A DNA stretch of 64,000 nt from Bolinopsis microptera. Lineage: Eukaryota; Ctenophora; Tentaculata; Lobata; Bolinopsidae. The first letter of the stretch is position 1. Each line of letters starts with the position of its first letter. Made by a program: the position numbers and the translations under genes. Below are positions 11,152 to 23,119 of this stretch, piece by piece. The notes under the pieces are model-generated. The model saw nothing but the letters and a program-made list of their open reading frames with translations. It was not told the DNA's origin and did no database searches. The stretch is from positions 3,987,001 through 4,051,000 of the forward strand of contig NC_087073.1 in NCBI RefSeq assembly GCF_026151205.1, read 5' to 3'.

Positions 11152-14100
11152 CTTGACAGTACAGTCGTCACTACCACTGACAATAGAGTCGTGGTGGTTG
11201 GTGAAGATGGCGCAGGTGACACTGGCACTGTGTCCTTGGTAGACGTTGACAGAGTGGATGCTGGTTCTGAAGTCCCAGACTCTGAAGGTGGTGTCTTTAG
11301 AGCAGGTAACGATCAGGGCTTGGGAGGAGTGGACTGAGGTGTCTGTTATCTCTTGGTCGTGTCCTAATAAGATAAGGACAGGGTGAGATAAGGGCAGGGT
11401 AATGCGTAGATATTAAGGGGGAGGTTACAGCTGTGTGTGTGTGTGTTTTATGTCATTCATTAAAACTATATGAATATTTTTTAAATGTGCAACAAAAATG
11501 TCGCCTCCCCCATACTGTGTTACTAATGAATTGTGAAGGTAATGATGTGCCTGGTATCTCTGATAATGAAGTGCAGAATACAGAGCGGAAATTTATCAGC
11601 TGGGTGTCCTGAAGATGACGGGTACTCTGTGTCTAGTGTCTGTGTGGTGGGTGGATGGTTGCATTCCACACATTCTGCAAGTTCTTGCTGCAGGATGACT
11701 CATTGGGCCACAAGTCACACAATGATGTAACGCTTTTCAGAAGACATCATCGGATACTCACAATTTTAGAAAACTGCATAATATGCAGATTATGGAATGG
11801 ACAAATTCATTGTTTCGTTGAATGATTGAAAATTAAATACACGACATTACATCATCCCAGTCCAGACTCCAGAGTCTCCTTAAAAACCAGCACGTGTTTC
11901 CGTGATATGATTATACTTTACTTAAATAACATAAATAATAAACGGCTCTCGTGGAATTTGTTCTCTACAATTTAAAACTAAAGGAAAACATCATCCTGCT
12001 TTATCATTATATAACACATGATATTGCTATTACGTTATTGTATTAGGATATGTCTGTTATGAAGGTATATTATATTGTGTGCGGATTCAGTTCAACATAA
12101 CACACAACTCCGCAATTAGATTACTTATCAGGCGTGTTGCTAGCTGATGCTAGATTACATAATAATGTAACGAATTCTTTCCTCTTGGGTAAGCGGTCAA
12201 ACAAGTCTCACTCCATTCCATTACATAAGCCAAATATGTAGAAGTTACAATCTATTTTTGCAAGATTAAACTATGCTGAAACTGTTGAGCATATTTCACG
12301 TTATGAGTTTAAATAATTATTGGTTTAGATTACACTCGCAACTTCTTTTGGGCAAAAGCTGCAAAAAAACAGGACGGTGGTAACTGTTACTATGGTAACT
12401 GTTACTATGATACAGTGGTAACTGTTACTATGGTAACTGTTACTATGATACAGTAACTGTTACTATGATACAGTAACTGTTACTATGGTAACTGTTACTA
12501 TGGTAACTGTTACTATGGTAACTGTTACTATGGTAACTGTTACTATGGTAACTGTTACTATGGTAACTGTTACTATGGTAACTGTTACTATGGTAACTGT
12601 TACTATGGTAACTGTTACTATGGTAACTGTTACTATGGTAACTGTTACTATGGTAACTGTTACTATGGTAACTGTTACTATGGTAACTGTTACTATGATA
12701 CAGTAACTGTTACAGGACGGTGGTAACCAGGTAACTGTTACTATGATACACCCTGAATCCCGATTCACCGCACGTTTTATGGGGAAGGGAAATAGTACGG
12801 TAAATCGGGGTATAAGGTAAATCTTGGTTTTGACTTTTAAGTACCAGTCGGTTGACATGGTTTCTCTCCGCACAGTACCGGTTCCAAATCAGGGGTTATG
12901 GTTGACAAATATTGTGCAGCGATGGAGAACCCAACAACACTAGCTGGCAAAGCTTCAAAATGCAATAGTCTTGTTGCCCCCTTTGTTTTAGGAGCTCAAT
13001 CGATACTGATTCCAGGGAAAACTAACTAACATTAGATTCATTGGCAATCACTACTATTGTTTATACTTGCCATGTCTAATAATTGCAGATGAGATTTGAG
13101 GAATTGAGGGACAGAAGTCTTACACAAATATATGTATTCAAAACGTACTTCATACCAGCTAATAGACAAACAATGATCTAACAAATTCCTGAAATACCAA
13201 GAGTTGTCAATTAGCTGATGACCGTGCCCTCTTGAAGATCAATCCTTTCAGCGCCAGTTAGTATTTCTTGGTTATGTTTTCGTTGTAAATTTTATATGGG
13301 ACCAGTCAATAATTTGTAGTTGAACCGGCTTAATCATTATGGTCTTAGGTTATATGAAGTACAAGTGCTCTTCCCTTATCAGCATATGTAATATTATCGG
13401 TAGACCAATTGGGCGGTAGGTAGATAAATAGATCAAAGAAGGTACTTGTCAATAAATATTTCGGTCAATCTGTTTTAATGGTTTCTACTTCTCTGATGGT
13501 TCTTAGTTGTGCATAATTCTTATTTATTGGTTCTTGACGTTGGGCATATCGAGACTGGCAAGCTTTCATTCGAAGGATCACGTGATATCAGAGTTCATAC
13601 TAGAATGTAGACATTTGAGGGGGGGTTGAGATACGGTAAATATGGGTGTTACTGTAATGGGTGTTCAGTAAATAGTGCAATATCTGAAAACTCCGTTAAC
13701 TATTCTTACCAGTGAGAGTGTGAATAATTGCTCCACTCTCCGAATCCCAGACCCGGGCCGTGCGGTCCCAAGATGCGGTTACTGTCTGTGTTCCCCCACT
13801 CAGCCATTCTGCTGCCGTTACCGCGTTGTTGTGCCCCGTCAGAGTCTTTTGGGGCGTTCTAACTACAACTGACGCGACACTGAAACAGTTCCCGTCACAT
13901 ATTTGCTCCATTACATAAATTGATACAGTTTAAATTGAAGATATTTGCTGTGTTAACAGTATGGCTCCTAGATCTATGCCGTAAACTGTAGTTAGTAGGG
14001 TCAATTTGCAGATATCCTCCTAATTCGACTCTTTAATTTGTCTGGACACAAATCAGCGATATTTGTTTCCACGGATATTATATACAGAGACTCCAACAAT

Positions 14101-17100
14101 CTGGACGAATATGTTATAATCGCAGTATCCAGATATCTGAACAATTTAACGAGTTTGTGCAGGGGTGTAGGAAGCGGGGGGGCAGGGGGGGCCATCGCCC
14201 CCCCATGAAATCTGGGCAAGGGGCCAAAAAGGGCCAACTTTTTAGTTTAGGTTTCTAAAAATTTTTGGGAAAAAAATTTTTTCCCGAAAATTTGTAAGTG
14301 AAGTCAAAAACTTTTAAGTCAAAAATTTTCTAAGTCAAAAATTTTCAAAGTTTTCTTGGAAACTACTTTTGTTCATGTTTCATGCTACCCTGATCATTCT
14401 GAGCCGAAAATATTTTTTTCGGTTTTCGAAGTCCGCACCTACCCTTCGATATACGATTTTGGACTCGAGGGTTCCCCTTTGTCATGCGATCTCGGAAGGC
14501 AGGCCTCCCCTTCGCAATACGAGCTCAGAAGCGGGAGCTCTGCTTTCAGAGGTACGTATCGAGAATGACTCGGACTGAACATTTTCTATGTCAAAAATTT
14601 TCAAAGTTTTCTTGGAAACTACTTTTGTTTATGTTTCATGCTACCATGCTCATTATGAGAAGAAAATATTTGTTACGGTTTTCGAAGTCCGCACCAACCC
14701 TTCGATATACGATTTTGGACTCGAGGGTTCCCCTTTGTCATGCAATCTCGGAAGGCAGGCCTCCCCTTCGCAACGAGCTCAGAAGCGGGAGCTCTGCTTT
14801 CAGAGGTACGTATCGAGAATGACTCGGACTGAAAATTTTCTAAGTCAAAAATTTTCAAAGTTTTCTTGGAAACTACTTTTGTTCATGTTTCATACTACCC
14901 TGATCATTATGAGCTAAAAATATTTTGTTTGGTTTTCGAAGTTCGATATACGATTTTGGACTCGAGGGTTCCCCTTTGTAATGCAATATCGGGAGGCAGG
15001 CCTCCCCTTCGCAATACGAGCTCGGAAGCGGGAGCTCTGCTTTCAGAGGTACGTATCGAGAATGACTCGGAACGAAAATTTTCTAAGTAAAAATTTTTCA
15101 AAGTTTTTCTGGAAATTACTTTTGTTCATGTTTCATGCTACCCTGATCATTCTGAGCCGAAAATATTTTTTCGGTTTTTTGAAGTCCGTATACCTACATT
15201 CGGAAGGTTGTGGATGTGATACTGATTGGTTTCATATACTAATTATAGAAAACGTGATATTTGGCCCACAGATATGAAGGAAAATACGCGAATTTGGTCC
15301 TCAGATTTAAAGGAAAATGCGCAATTTGACGCGGAGAACTGAAAAAATCGCGATTTGTCGTGAGGCCAGGATCTGAAAAATCGCGATTTGTCGCGGCAAA
15401 CGTGAAAAATCGCGATACCGCACATGCTGCAATTTCCTTTTTTCCTTACCCTCGAAATTCAGGCATTGGCGCGAAGCGCCAAAAAATTTAGACTGTGGCG
15501 CGAAGCGCCAAAAAATATTTAGAATTTGGCCCCTCCATGAAGAAAATCATTCCTACACCCCTGAGTTTGTGATAATGACGACCCAGTCAAACACTGGCAC
15601 AATTAACGCATGAGTCCACTTAAAAGATGTTCTAAACAGAAGCTCTCTGATCAGTGATGGACAGTTAGATTAAACAATTAGTAAGTAATTAAACAATTAC
15701 TCAATTAACAGGCAGCTGTGTGAGATCTTGTCAGCCTGCTAACGACATCAAGCCCACACTTCCTCGACCAGTGTTATTTAACTGGTCGCGCATATTATTC
15801 AGCAATTACATAATTGTCTTTCACGACTACTTGCTTTGACGATATCACAGTCTTTTCTTTGGGCTAAAAGTAGAAACCAACGGTACAACTCGCTCACATC
15901 GAAATTTTAACATTTACAGTTACACAAAAATCAAGCTTGAAGATAATTGTCGTTTAATCTAGGACAGGACTTGAATGCCTTGCACAGTGTGATACGTATC
16001 AAGCCACGTGGTGAAATGACACACACTATAATTTGTATTGTCACGGCAGATAATTCATTACATGGTGTAAATTGTACACGTTTCCTCCGTGGATCTCTAC
16101 ACAAAAGCAAGGAAACATCCTAAACACATGCCTTGTCTAAATTAACGCAAGCTTTTATAAAGTGTACAGTAGCGTAGCCGCCATACCGTACAGTAGAATT
16201 TAAAGCATAAAGTTAGTCCCACAGCGGGTTACCCTGTTTGTACTTTGGCGATTTTATGCATTCTGATAAATACATTTACCCTTACTATGCCCAGACAACA
16301 CTGTGAATATTTGGATTCAGATTTGATATTTAATTTGCCAAAGACTGATTTGCCACAGGATATACAAATTGTACATGTAATAATACTGTGCTGCACTTAG
16401 ATTTGTGATGGGTAAATACTAGAGAGCCGACTAAAAGATTTGTGGACCCAAGTCCATTCCGTGCTGTGCGGAATGGACGTCATTAAACAGTTTACATAAA
16501 CCAAATAATCACCCACTTGTTATCGGGTTCAGCCTCTTCGGGGTCGCTGAATTCTTCCTCGGAGTTGTGTGGTAGTGAGTGTTCCGAGTAGACGATATCA
16601 CTCTCAGGAACATCACAACACCAGATCTGAGCTGTCCTGTCGCCGGATCCAGTTAGAACCAGCGGTAATGTTGGGTGAAACCTATGGTATTTATTTATAG
16701 TTATTTATTTAAAGTTTAAACTGTGACACACCTTATGTTAAATTGTTACCAATGGATGTATCCAACACACACGAAGTGTTATCGTTATCTAAATAACATA
16801 TAAATGGGATAAATGATATGAGCACAATTCGTTGTAGATCTTCACTATCAATAATAGTACGTCAGTAGTAAGTGTGATGTACTGTGTTATGAGATGGAAC
16901 TTAGCAGGCTTGGAAAGCTGTACATTTGTGGTTTCTCGACTACAAGACTCTTGGATATATTAAGAATAATGAGATGCTTCGACACATTGAGTTATCAGAT
17001 TATAAATAAATTAAACAATTACTCCAAGATATAAATATTAAAATTAAAACTCTAAAATGACATGAATCTGACCTGATGGAGTTGACACTTCCAGAGTGTC

Positions 17101-18029
17101 CAACATATTTCAAAAGACAGTTCTGCTGCCCCTCAGCTTGCCACACCCTCGCCGTCCTATCGTTACTTGCTGTCCCTATTATAGGCCTGCCTTTTAATCC
17201 TTTGCAGTATGACACATCCCAGATACCATCTTTATGACCAGAAAATCTGAGGGAGGATATATTGCATTATTGTATCATGATAGCTATTATCTGATCGACC
17301 AGTTGACTATTTTTGACTGATTATGGCTCTAAACCAATAATCTTGTGTAGCAAATAATCAAGTGTTGTATGGATCATGGTCAGTGTTATGTGCCTAGAAT
17401 TTCTAGGCTAGAAGCCATATTATAGTAGAACCTTGAAGATAATTAAGGTAGATTGGAGTGAGGAAACTTAAAGTTTTACCTGCCAACGTGCTTTATGTCA
17501 ACGGTAACATGAGGGGGTCTGAATGAGCTCACTATTTTGTTAGTCTGTTCTTTGTACTTTATCATTACTTTTTTGGAAAACTGGCTTGCATTTCTTGGCA
17601 AGTTCTGCCAAGGTCCATCGACGTCAGGAAATGATTCTTTTGAAGCATGATCTTTAGTATCAACATGATTCTTCATACTAATCTGGCGTTCTAACTGCCG
17701 TAACTTAGATTTTACTGAAACGTAACAAGGCTTAGAATATCATAGATCAATCTCATCATTCAAAAGTTAGTTCATAAGAAAACTGTGTTCAACTATAATT
17801 TTAACCTAAGATTACAGAACACGTTACAAACTAAATTGTTTCAAAAGTTCTTATAGCATTTAAACTTACACTGTTCATTCTCTTGACAAACTTGAGAAAA
17901 TTCGGCCTCAATACCAGCAAAATAATATCCCAACTGCTTCTGAAGTCTAGGAGGGACATTGGTATCTTCAATGTCCTCTAGTTTAGGCCCATCGTAGGTG
18001 CTCTTTTTCTTTAATGATCTAAAGGACAT
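11152..18029 (-). CDS. WDR37: WDR37 orthologue, WD40-repeat protein (3' end not found)
   Basis: Six exons join in exact phase: 17870-18029, 17480-17714, 17073-17246, 16517-16681, 13710-13879 and 11152-11363, giving 372 codons. The order of motifs follows vertebrate WDR37: a coiled N-terminus ([20 protein letters not shown]), then [47 protein letters not shown], an acidic linker, [36 protein letters not shown] and [13 protein letters not shown]37 is a scaffold reported to work with PACS proteins; that role is family knowledge. The last exon ends in phase 0 at a good donor (AAG|GTATG). The remaining C-terminal part, about 120 residues in vertebrates, was not located to the left. ATG at 18029 follows an acceptor-like TTTTTAG near 18063 and a short upstream ATG. 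Introns hold a minisatellite and a hAT element. Confidence 0.93.
12379..12745. repeat. 15-bp minisatellite (GGTAACTGTTACTAT)n in a WDR37 intron
   Basis: More than 20 near-perfect 15-bp units, some with a GATACAGT variant at the array edges. It lies in the intron between the exons at 13710-13879 and 11152-11363. Because 15 is divisible by three, long open frames (VTIVT, MVTVT) appear on both strands; they are not genes. Confidence 0.95.
14160..15563. mobile_element. 1404-bp non-autonomous hAT-type element
   Basis: The element has perfect 14-bp terminal inverted repeats (CAGGGGTGTAGGAA, and its complement ending at 15563) and a perfect 8-bp target duplication AGTTTGTG at 14152-14159 and 15564-15571. 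Eight-bp duplications with CAGGGG-type ends mark the hAT superfamily. No transposase frame is present. The inside is mostly 3.5 tandem units of 243-254 bp (about 14270-15200) with TCAGAGGTACGTATCGAGAA in each full unit, followed by blocks rich in CGCGATTTGTCGCGG and GGCGCGAAGCGCC. It is inserted in the WDR37 intron 13880-16516. Confidence 0.92.
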
Positions 18030-18762
18030 TGTTCATACATCCATGCTGCGAGTTTTGGCACCTAAAAACATTTGATTACAATCTTGTATTCTTATTGATC
18101 TTGTATTCTTATTGATCTATCAGTTAAAAATAATAAATAGCGTGTGTAGAAACTGTGTAATCCAAGTCAAACGTCTGGAACTCATGAACCAGACCCAGAC
18201 TACAAGACAGGCTAGATGGTAACTGGATTTCAACTTTCAAGGTTTACTGACATGGACAGAGCTACCTCATCTTCTCCTTACTTTCACATGAAAATAAATA
18301 ACTTGGCACTTTCAAAATTAATTTTAAACTAGACGCATGCCGGTACTAGATACATTGTGTGCTGTGGAAATTTCTGTCTCTCTTGTAAGAAAATCGGATT
18401 TTTAAAATCATGTCAGTGAAAGTAGTCACAGATACTAGGCTACTCACAGCACGTACAAATAAAACAAGAGCTATGTTTAGAGACTACAGAACCCCTTCAG
18501 TCAGTTCTAAGTCGTGCATACGTAGTGAGCTTAAATATTCCAAATCGTGTAATACAATTTGGCTGTAAACTTACAAGAGCAACGATTGCTAAAAACAGAC
18601 GATAAATTGAGCCCCTCTTGGGCAAACAGAGCAGTAATAGAATCGTTTACAGATTTGTGGTTCAATAGTTGGCAATCTTCAACTCCAAATAAAAAGGTTG
18701 TAATAAACGTCCTGAGGCTAGGGTTTTCCAACATACCTAACGAGACATATTTATGTTACACA

Positions 18763-18850
18763 TTATGGGGGGTCTAATTTGGTCCTTTTCGGGCCAAAGA
18801 ACTATATTTATAACAGTCCATATTTTTACCCCTCATAATTTAATAACCCC
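18763..18850. repeat. Dispersed repeat, copy 1 (copy 2 at 19691-19777)
   Basis: Both copies contain TTTTCGGGCCAAAG and TATTTATAACAGTCCATATT in direct orientation, about 0.9 kb apart, one on each side of the MITE at 18985-19271. They may be remnants of one older element. No ends were identified. Confidence 0.65.
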
Positions 18851-18984
18851 CGAGTCAAACTTTGGTGTTTCTTTTGGTATATCTATCAGTTACTCGTCTA
18901 AATTTCTTCGAAGTAGCGTGCGCCGCTTTCTTCTCGATGGCAAGTGCTACGAAGTAGCGCGCGCCGGGCCAGATCATTAACAAT

Positions 18985-19271
18985 CAGTGGCGTAACGAAG
19001 GGCCCTGCTGACCCCGCTGTGCAGGGGGGCGCCGTCTTAGGGGGGCGCCAAATCGTCGTTTGAATGTGGGACAATTTCGAAAACTTAACTAAAGTACTAG
19101 CAAAACTGCACGTTTTGCTGTAGAAATACACTTTTTTAGAGATTTTACCGGCGTATCCTCTAAAATCACCTAATTTGTTCAATTTTAGGGAGGGGCACCA
19201 AAAGGGGAGGGGGCGCCAACAGGGGGGCGCTTTTTCGGCGGGGGGCACCAACAGGCAAAGTTACGCCACTG
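18985..19271. mobile_element. 287-bp hAT MITE, family A copy 1
   Basis: Terminal inverted repeats CAGTGGCGTAAC / GTTACGCCACTG and a perfect 8-bp target duplication TTAACAAT at 18977-18984 and 19272-19279. The interior has GGGGGGCGCC-rich ends around an AT-rich core (ACAATTTCGAAAACTTAACT). Two more copies lie at 51114-51408 and 55481-55806. Confidence 0.95.
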
Positions 19272-19279
19272 TTAACAAT

Positions 19280-20353
19280 GGTCAACTATCAGTCACAATA
19301 TTGAATATGCTTAACGTTTCTTTCATTCACGTCCAGAAGTATGCTTACGTTATTGTTTGCTGAATTGAAGCTAGTTCTGGTTCAAAAAGTCCGATTTGTC
19401 TACTATTCCCCCATCCTTTTAATGTGAGGGGTTAACTAGGAACAATTTAAATTTAAATTTCAGATCACCAACTTCAGATGAATAATAATAATAAGTTCAG
19501 CGGAAGCTGTTTCGTTGCATTAAATTTTGTGTGAAAGCGGCAAGGATACAAGGATACAAGCAACAAGGATACAAAAGTGATAAATATTTTATTGAGTTCA
19601 CAATACACAATAGTTATAATTCTGAATAACTTTTGATCAATATTTTCGATTTGAGATTTTTTTACGAAAGTCGCAGTAAACAGTTAAAATTGTGGGGGGG
19701 TCAAATTTGGTTCTTTTCGGGCCAAAGTGCAAAGAATCATATTTATAACAGTCCATATTTTTAACACCCATAATTCGAAAAACCACAAAATTTCTATTCA
19801 TACCATTTAAATTAAATATATCTTGTAATGTAATATGTATAACCAAAGACTAGCACTGATATAATTTTATATTGACATACGTTGCATGCCACTTTTCGCG
19901 CGCCGGAAACTTAATTATGAGTAAAAATATACGGAGCTACTATAATTCATTGTAGCGCGATGCGTTACTGGCCCGCCCCGCGCACTCAATTATGCTTCTC
20001 GCTAGATCGGCGAGATGCGCTACTGGGCCTCGCCGAGCTGCGATGAATTGACATTGTCAATGAACTGATTCAGTACTTGCCATCAATTTCATCATAACAT
20101 GTTAATTCTATAAACATGTTTCTCGTTTTAATTTTTATATAAGCGTCAATATTTTATTTTATACCAAAACGCGCGCCGAGTTGGACTCGTCGACGGTCTA
20201 ATATTTGAAAAAATATTTTACGAGTATCACCCGTTGCAAATATATTTGCTCTAGTATAGCTTTACCTGGGGACCACATGCTATTACATATTATGTTCATA
20301 AACATAGCCTGGCGTAATTGAACCCTCTAAAACGCGCAAGTAAGCGCAATTAT
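19280..20353. other. Repeat-derived intergenic DNA
   Basis: Contains the second copy of the 18763 repeat, a short ACAAGGATACAA repeat near 19545, and CpG-rich patches (CGCGCGCCGG) at about 19900 and 20030. No gene recognised. Confidence 0.6.
20165..20240. repeat. Dispersed repeat with inverted copy at about 30040-30122
   Basis: ACGCGCGCCGAGTTGGACTC, GTCGACGGTC and ACGAGTATCACCCGTT occur here in this order and, reverse-complemented, at 30040-30122. The right boundaries diverge. Both copies happen to lie within about 200 bp of a family B MITE. Confidence 0.7.
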
Positions 20354-20455
20354 TTGTATCACGTGGTGACCCCCACTGTCGCTTCACTATGTAGAGTTTC
20401 TACGATACAGGGGAGCCGCGCACTCGTGCGCGGCGGGTCATACAACGTATGACAA
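20354..20455. mobile_element. 102-bp hAT-like MITE, family B copy 1
   Basis: Starts TTGTATCACGTGGTGACCCC and ends CATACAACGTATGACAA (imperfect inverted repeats), flanked by a perfect 8-bp duplication GCAATTAT at 20346-20353 and 20456-20463. The middle carries the palindrome GCCGCGCACTCGTGCGCGGC, which would fold into a strong hairpin. Three further copies lie at 30276, 54646 (inverted) and 54855. Confidence 0.93.
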
Positions 20456-20499
20456 GCAATTATGCGATTTTACAATCAAATAATCAGATTTTACAATCT

Positions 20500-20830
20500 A
20501 ACTCAGCGCGCGGCCCTTGTAGCGTATACGTCACTTCTTTCCAATTGGTAGTTGGAGTGCACGTGATTTCTTGCGTGGCTGTGATTGGTTCTAAACGATT
20601 ACGTGAATGCTTGTCACGTGCGCTCTGACATCCAATGAGCATCCGTACTTTTTTCCAGGGCGATGGAGGTCGTAATTCACTCAGCCCAAATAAAGATTCG
20701 GCGGAATGACAGGCTGAGCGCCGCCGGTAGACGTTAAAAACTAGTGGAGCCGCGGCAAAGTAGCAAAATGCGCGGGCAATTCTAAAATTTATAATGTCGC
20801 CGCGCCTCACGTCTTGTATCTTTGTATTAT
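20500..20830. promoter_or_regulatory. CpG-rich patch with CCAAT and E-box motifs, possible promoter
   Basis: This stretch is clearly richer in CG dinucleotides than its surroundings and carries CCAATTGG, GATTGGTT and ATCCAATGAG plus CACGTG elements within about 100 bp. It lies about 2.5 kb upstream of the WDR37 start on the minus strand and could be a promoter. A decayed GC-rich transposon is the alternative. Confidence 0.3.
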
Positions 20831-20994
20831 TAGACAACAACATCAAATTCACTGTCCATATTTTGTAACAAAATCTAAAATTTCATAATACATGGTGTTG
20901 TATATGTTTTAATATCACTATAACTAAAGCGGACAAGCTTTTTATTTTACAACAAAATCATTCGGTCTCCTTGTCACTGTAACACTTTGAAAGA

Positions 20995-21490
20995 AACACG
21001 AAGATTGAACAGCGAGACAGAGAATGGACAGTGAGACAAAAATTGAACAGTCAGACAGAGAATGAACACCGAGAAAGATTGAAAGGTAAGACAGGGAATT
21101 AACTCTAAAATAAAGAATGAACACTGATGCAGAGATTGAATAATGAGACGGAGAATTAACGTCGAGACAAGAATGAACAGTGATTTAATAGTTAAACAGA
21201 GAATGATCACTGACAAAGAGATTGAATAGTTAAACACATAATGATCGTTGAGACAGATTGAATAGTGAGACGGAGAATGAACGTCGAGACAGAGAATGAA
21301 CATTGAGACAGATTGAATAGTCAGACGGAAAATGAATGTCGAGACAGAGAATGATCGCTGAGACAAAGATTGAATAGTTAAACAAGAAAATGAACACTGA
21401 GACAGAGATTGAATAGTTAAACAGAGAATGAACGTTGAGACAGATTGAATAGTGAGATGGTGACAGATCGAATAGTTAGACGGAGAATAT
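20995..21490. repeat. Degenerate tandem repeat (GATTGAATAGT-GAGACGGAGAATGAAC)n
   Basis: Roughly 36-40-bp units alternate GATTGAATAGT and GAGACAGAGAATGAAC with many substitutions and length changes. No coding content is convincing; the open frames on the minus strand are repeat artefacts. Confidence 0.85.
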
Positions 21491-21585
21491 CATAATATGG
21501 TTAGTTTAATATCTAATATCTAAAATGATTGCACGGCTTTTAAAGTAATATATTATCAAACATAATCTTATCTATGTTATCTATA

Positions 21586-22672
21586 TTAGTTTCTTTTGTA
21601 AATATAGGATGCCACATCATTGGCGGTATCTGACAGTTTCTTATATAATAATGCACGGACATCATCGTCCATCACGTCAAACTCGGGATCATTAATGAAG
21701 GAAGTTATTCTGTTTGAAAGCTCCCGCCAATCTCCTTTATATAGTCTATGTCCCGTTTCTTCTTTCTTTTATCCCCATTTCCTCCCCATCATCTTCTACT
21801 TCTTCATCCTCGTCTTCCAGGGACAAAAGGATTTCGCGGCGATTTTGGCCAAATTTCGCGATACCGCGAAATTTAACAGGCTATACATTAAACTATACAT
21901 AAAATTTGTCGCGGAGAATGGGAAATTTCGCGATTTCGTACATGCCGCGAAATCCTTTTGTCCCTGTCGTCTTCTGATGCTGGATAATCACAGCATTTGT
22001 TTACATCTGCATCAGCTGGCCATATCCCAATATCACTTCCTGCAAAAATAATATCGGATTTTATATTTTGACTATTATAAGAATTGGAAGCAAAGCAATA
22101 GGGAAAACCTTGCAAACCCTGCGGAGATGTGATTTATGACTCTGATGGCAGAGAGTGATAACCCACTTTAACAGACAAAATTATCTTTGTCTTTCCAACC
22201 CTGATAACAACCAGGGTCCACACGGATACCTCGCCTCGGAGGTCGAAGTAATGCCCTGCCTTTGATATTGATAATAATATTTACTGTTGGAAACTTCATA
22301 TTTTCTCTACAAGCAGGCTCCACACCTCCTACATCGACGCGGACGCACGGCCATAGCACATGAACGAGTTATGAACCTCAATTTTGTCTTGTCTATTCAA
22401 ATTGGAATGTAAACATGCATACAGATCAATTTAACAGACCTTTATCTTTTACGAAGAACGGTTTCTGTAATCTTCAGGTAGGTCCTCCCATTTCATTAAA
22501 CCATCATCGATAGCTTGAAAAATATGTCTGCAGGGGAAGTGGGTCCTGCTGAAGTTTCTGCAGGTGCAAGTTGGTCCTCTGATGTTCAGTTGGTGGGGCT
22601 CAGACTGGTGAGAGGATTTCACATGGAATACTCCATCAACGACCTTGCACACTTTGCTTGACCGTTTACCTT
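21586..22672 (-). pseudogene. SWIM zinc-finger protein, C-terminal exons, split by a MITE
   Basis: The exon 22453-22672 (acceptor TTTTAG, donor GTAAAAG) reads VCKVVDGVFHVKSSHQ and then CTCRNFSRTHFPCRH, which fits the SWIM signature CxC-x9-CxH, followed by EDLPEDYRNRS. SWIM domains bind DNA or protein and are common in MULE-type transposases and ZSWIM proteins. A second exon starts at 22039 after a strong acceptor (TTTTTGCAG) and reads ADADVNKCCDYPASEDD, then is cut by the 149-bp MITE at 21818-21966. Beyond the MITE the same frame resumes as EDEEVEDDGEEMGIKERRNG and stops at 21746. A +1 shift would continue into GDWRELSNRITSFINDPEFD and end at 21586. The MITE and the apparent frameshift suggest a dead or dying gene. 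The link between the two exons is not phase-proven. Confidence 0.55.
21818..21966. mobile_element. 149-bp hAT MITE with long TIRs, inserted in an exon
   Basis: Inverted termini of at least 23 bp begin CAGGGACAAAAGGATTTCG and end in its complement. A perfect 8-bp duplication TCGTCTTC lies at 21810-21817 and 21967-21974. Removing the element and one duplication copy restores a continuous acidic reading frame on the minus strand. Confidence 0.95.
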
Positions 22673-22805
22673 CTAAAATTACTGGCTGTTATTCAAAAAA
22701 TCAAACCAAGAGAGAACACATAATATTTTGTCGCTTTATAATTCAAATTATTACAAAAAAATACTCGATTCTCCAGAAATTTGCCTTGCACATATAATGT
22801 AGTAA

Positions 22806-23010
22806 GGAGAATAACTACTGAGCTAAATATAGAGTAACACTGACGAAGACAGAGAGTACTTACTGTTCTCAGGAGAAGGAAACCCTTGGTCTACTGTTTT
22901 GAAGAGAACTGGTACACTACTGTTTTTAGGAGAAGGAAACCGGTGATCTACTGTTTTGAAGAGAACTGGTACACTATGGTTCCCCGGAGAAGAAAACTGA
23001 TGCTCTAATA
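22806..23010. repeat. Small block of mixed 57-bp and about 63-bp satellite units
   Basis: One 63-bp-type unit (ACTGACGAAGACAGAGAGTA) is followed by two 57-bp-type units (AGGAGAAGGAAACC ... GAAGAGAACTGGTACACTA). The same two families form larger arrays at 23519-24490. Confidence 0.85.
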
Positions 23011-23119
23011 TTTTCAAAAGAAAGGAAGTTTTACTTTAGCAAGATTACTGGTAAACAGTAATAAAAGTCGACAATTAGTTTTTGTAAAATTTGGAAAACA
23101 TTTTGGCTTTGGCCTTCAG

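Noticed and set aside
11008-11337. 109-codon + strand frame
   Set aside because: Antisense shadow of the WDR37 exon 11152-11363 and the adjacent membrane-like exon.
11530-11730. Minus-strand stretch with CxxC pairs ([19 protein letters not shown]), zinc-finger-like
   Set aside because: No splice sites or flanking domain support it; it lies in a WDR37 intron and may be a chance or decayed transposon fragment.
12463-12873. 136-codon open frame with VTIVT repeats
   Set aside because: Produced by the 15-bp minisatellite in a WDR37 intron.
14356-15425. Series of 60-112-codon open frames on both strands
   Set aside because: They lie inside the hAT element and repeat with its tandem units; none resembles a transposase.
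20484-20852. 122-codon minus frame in the CpG-rich patch
   Set aside because: No family motif, and stop codons are depleted by high GC; better explained as a promoter or repeat.
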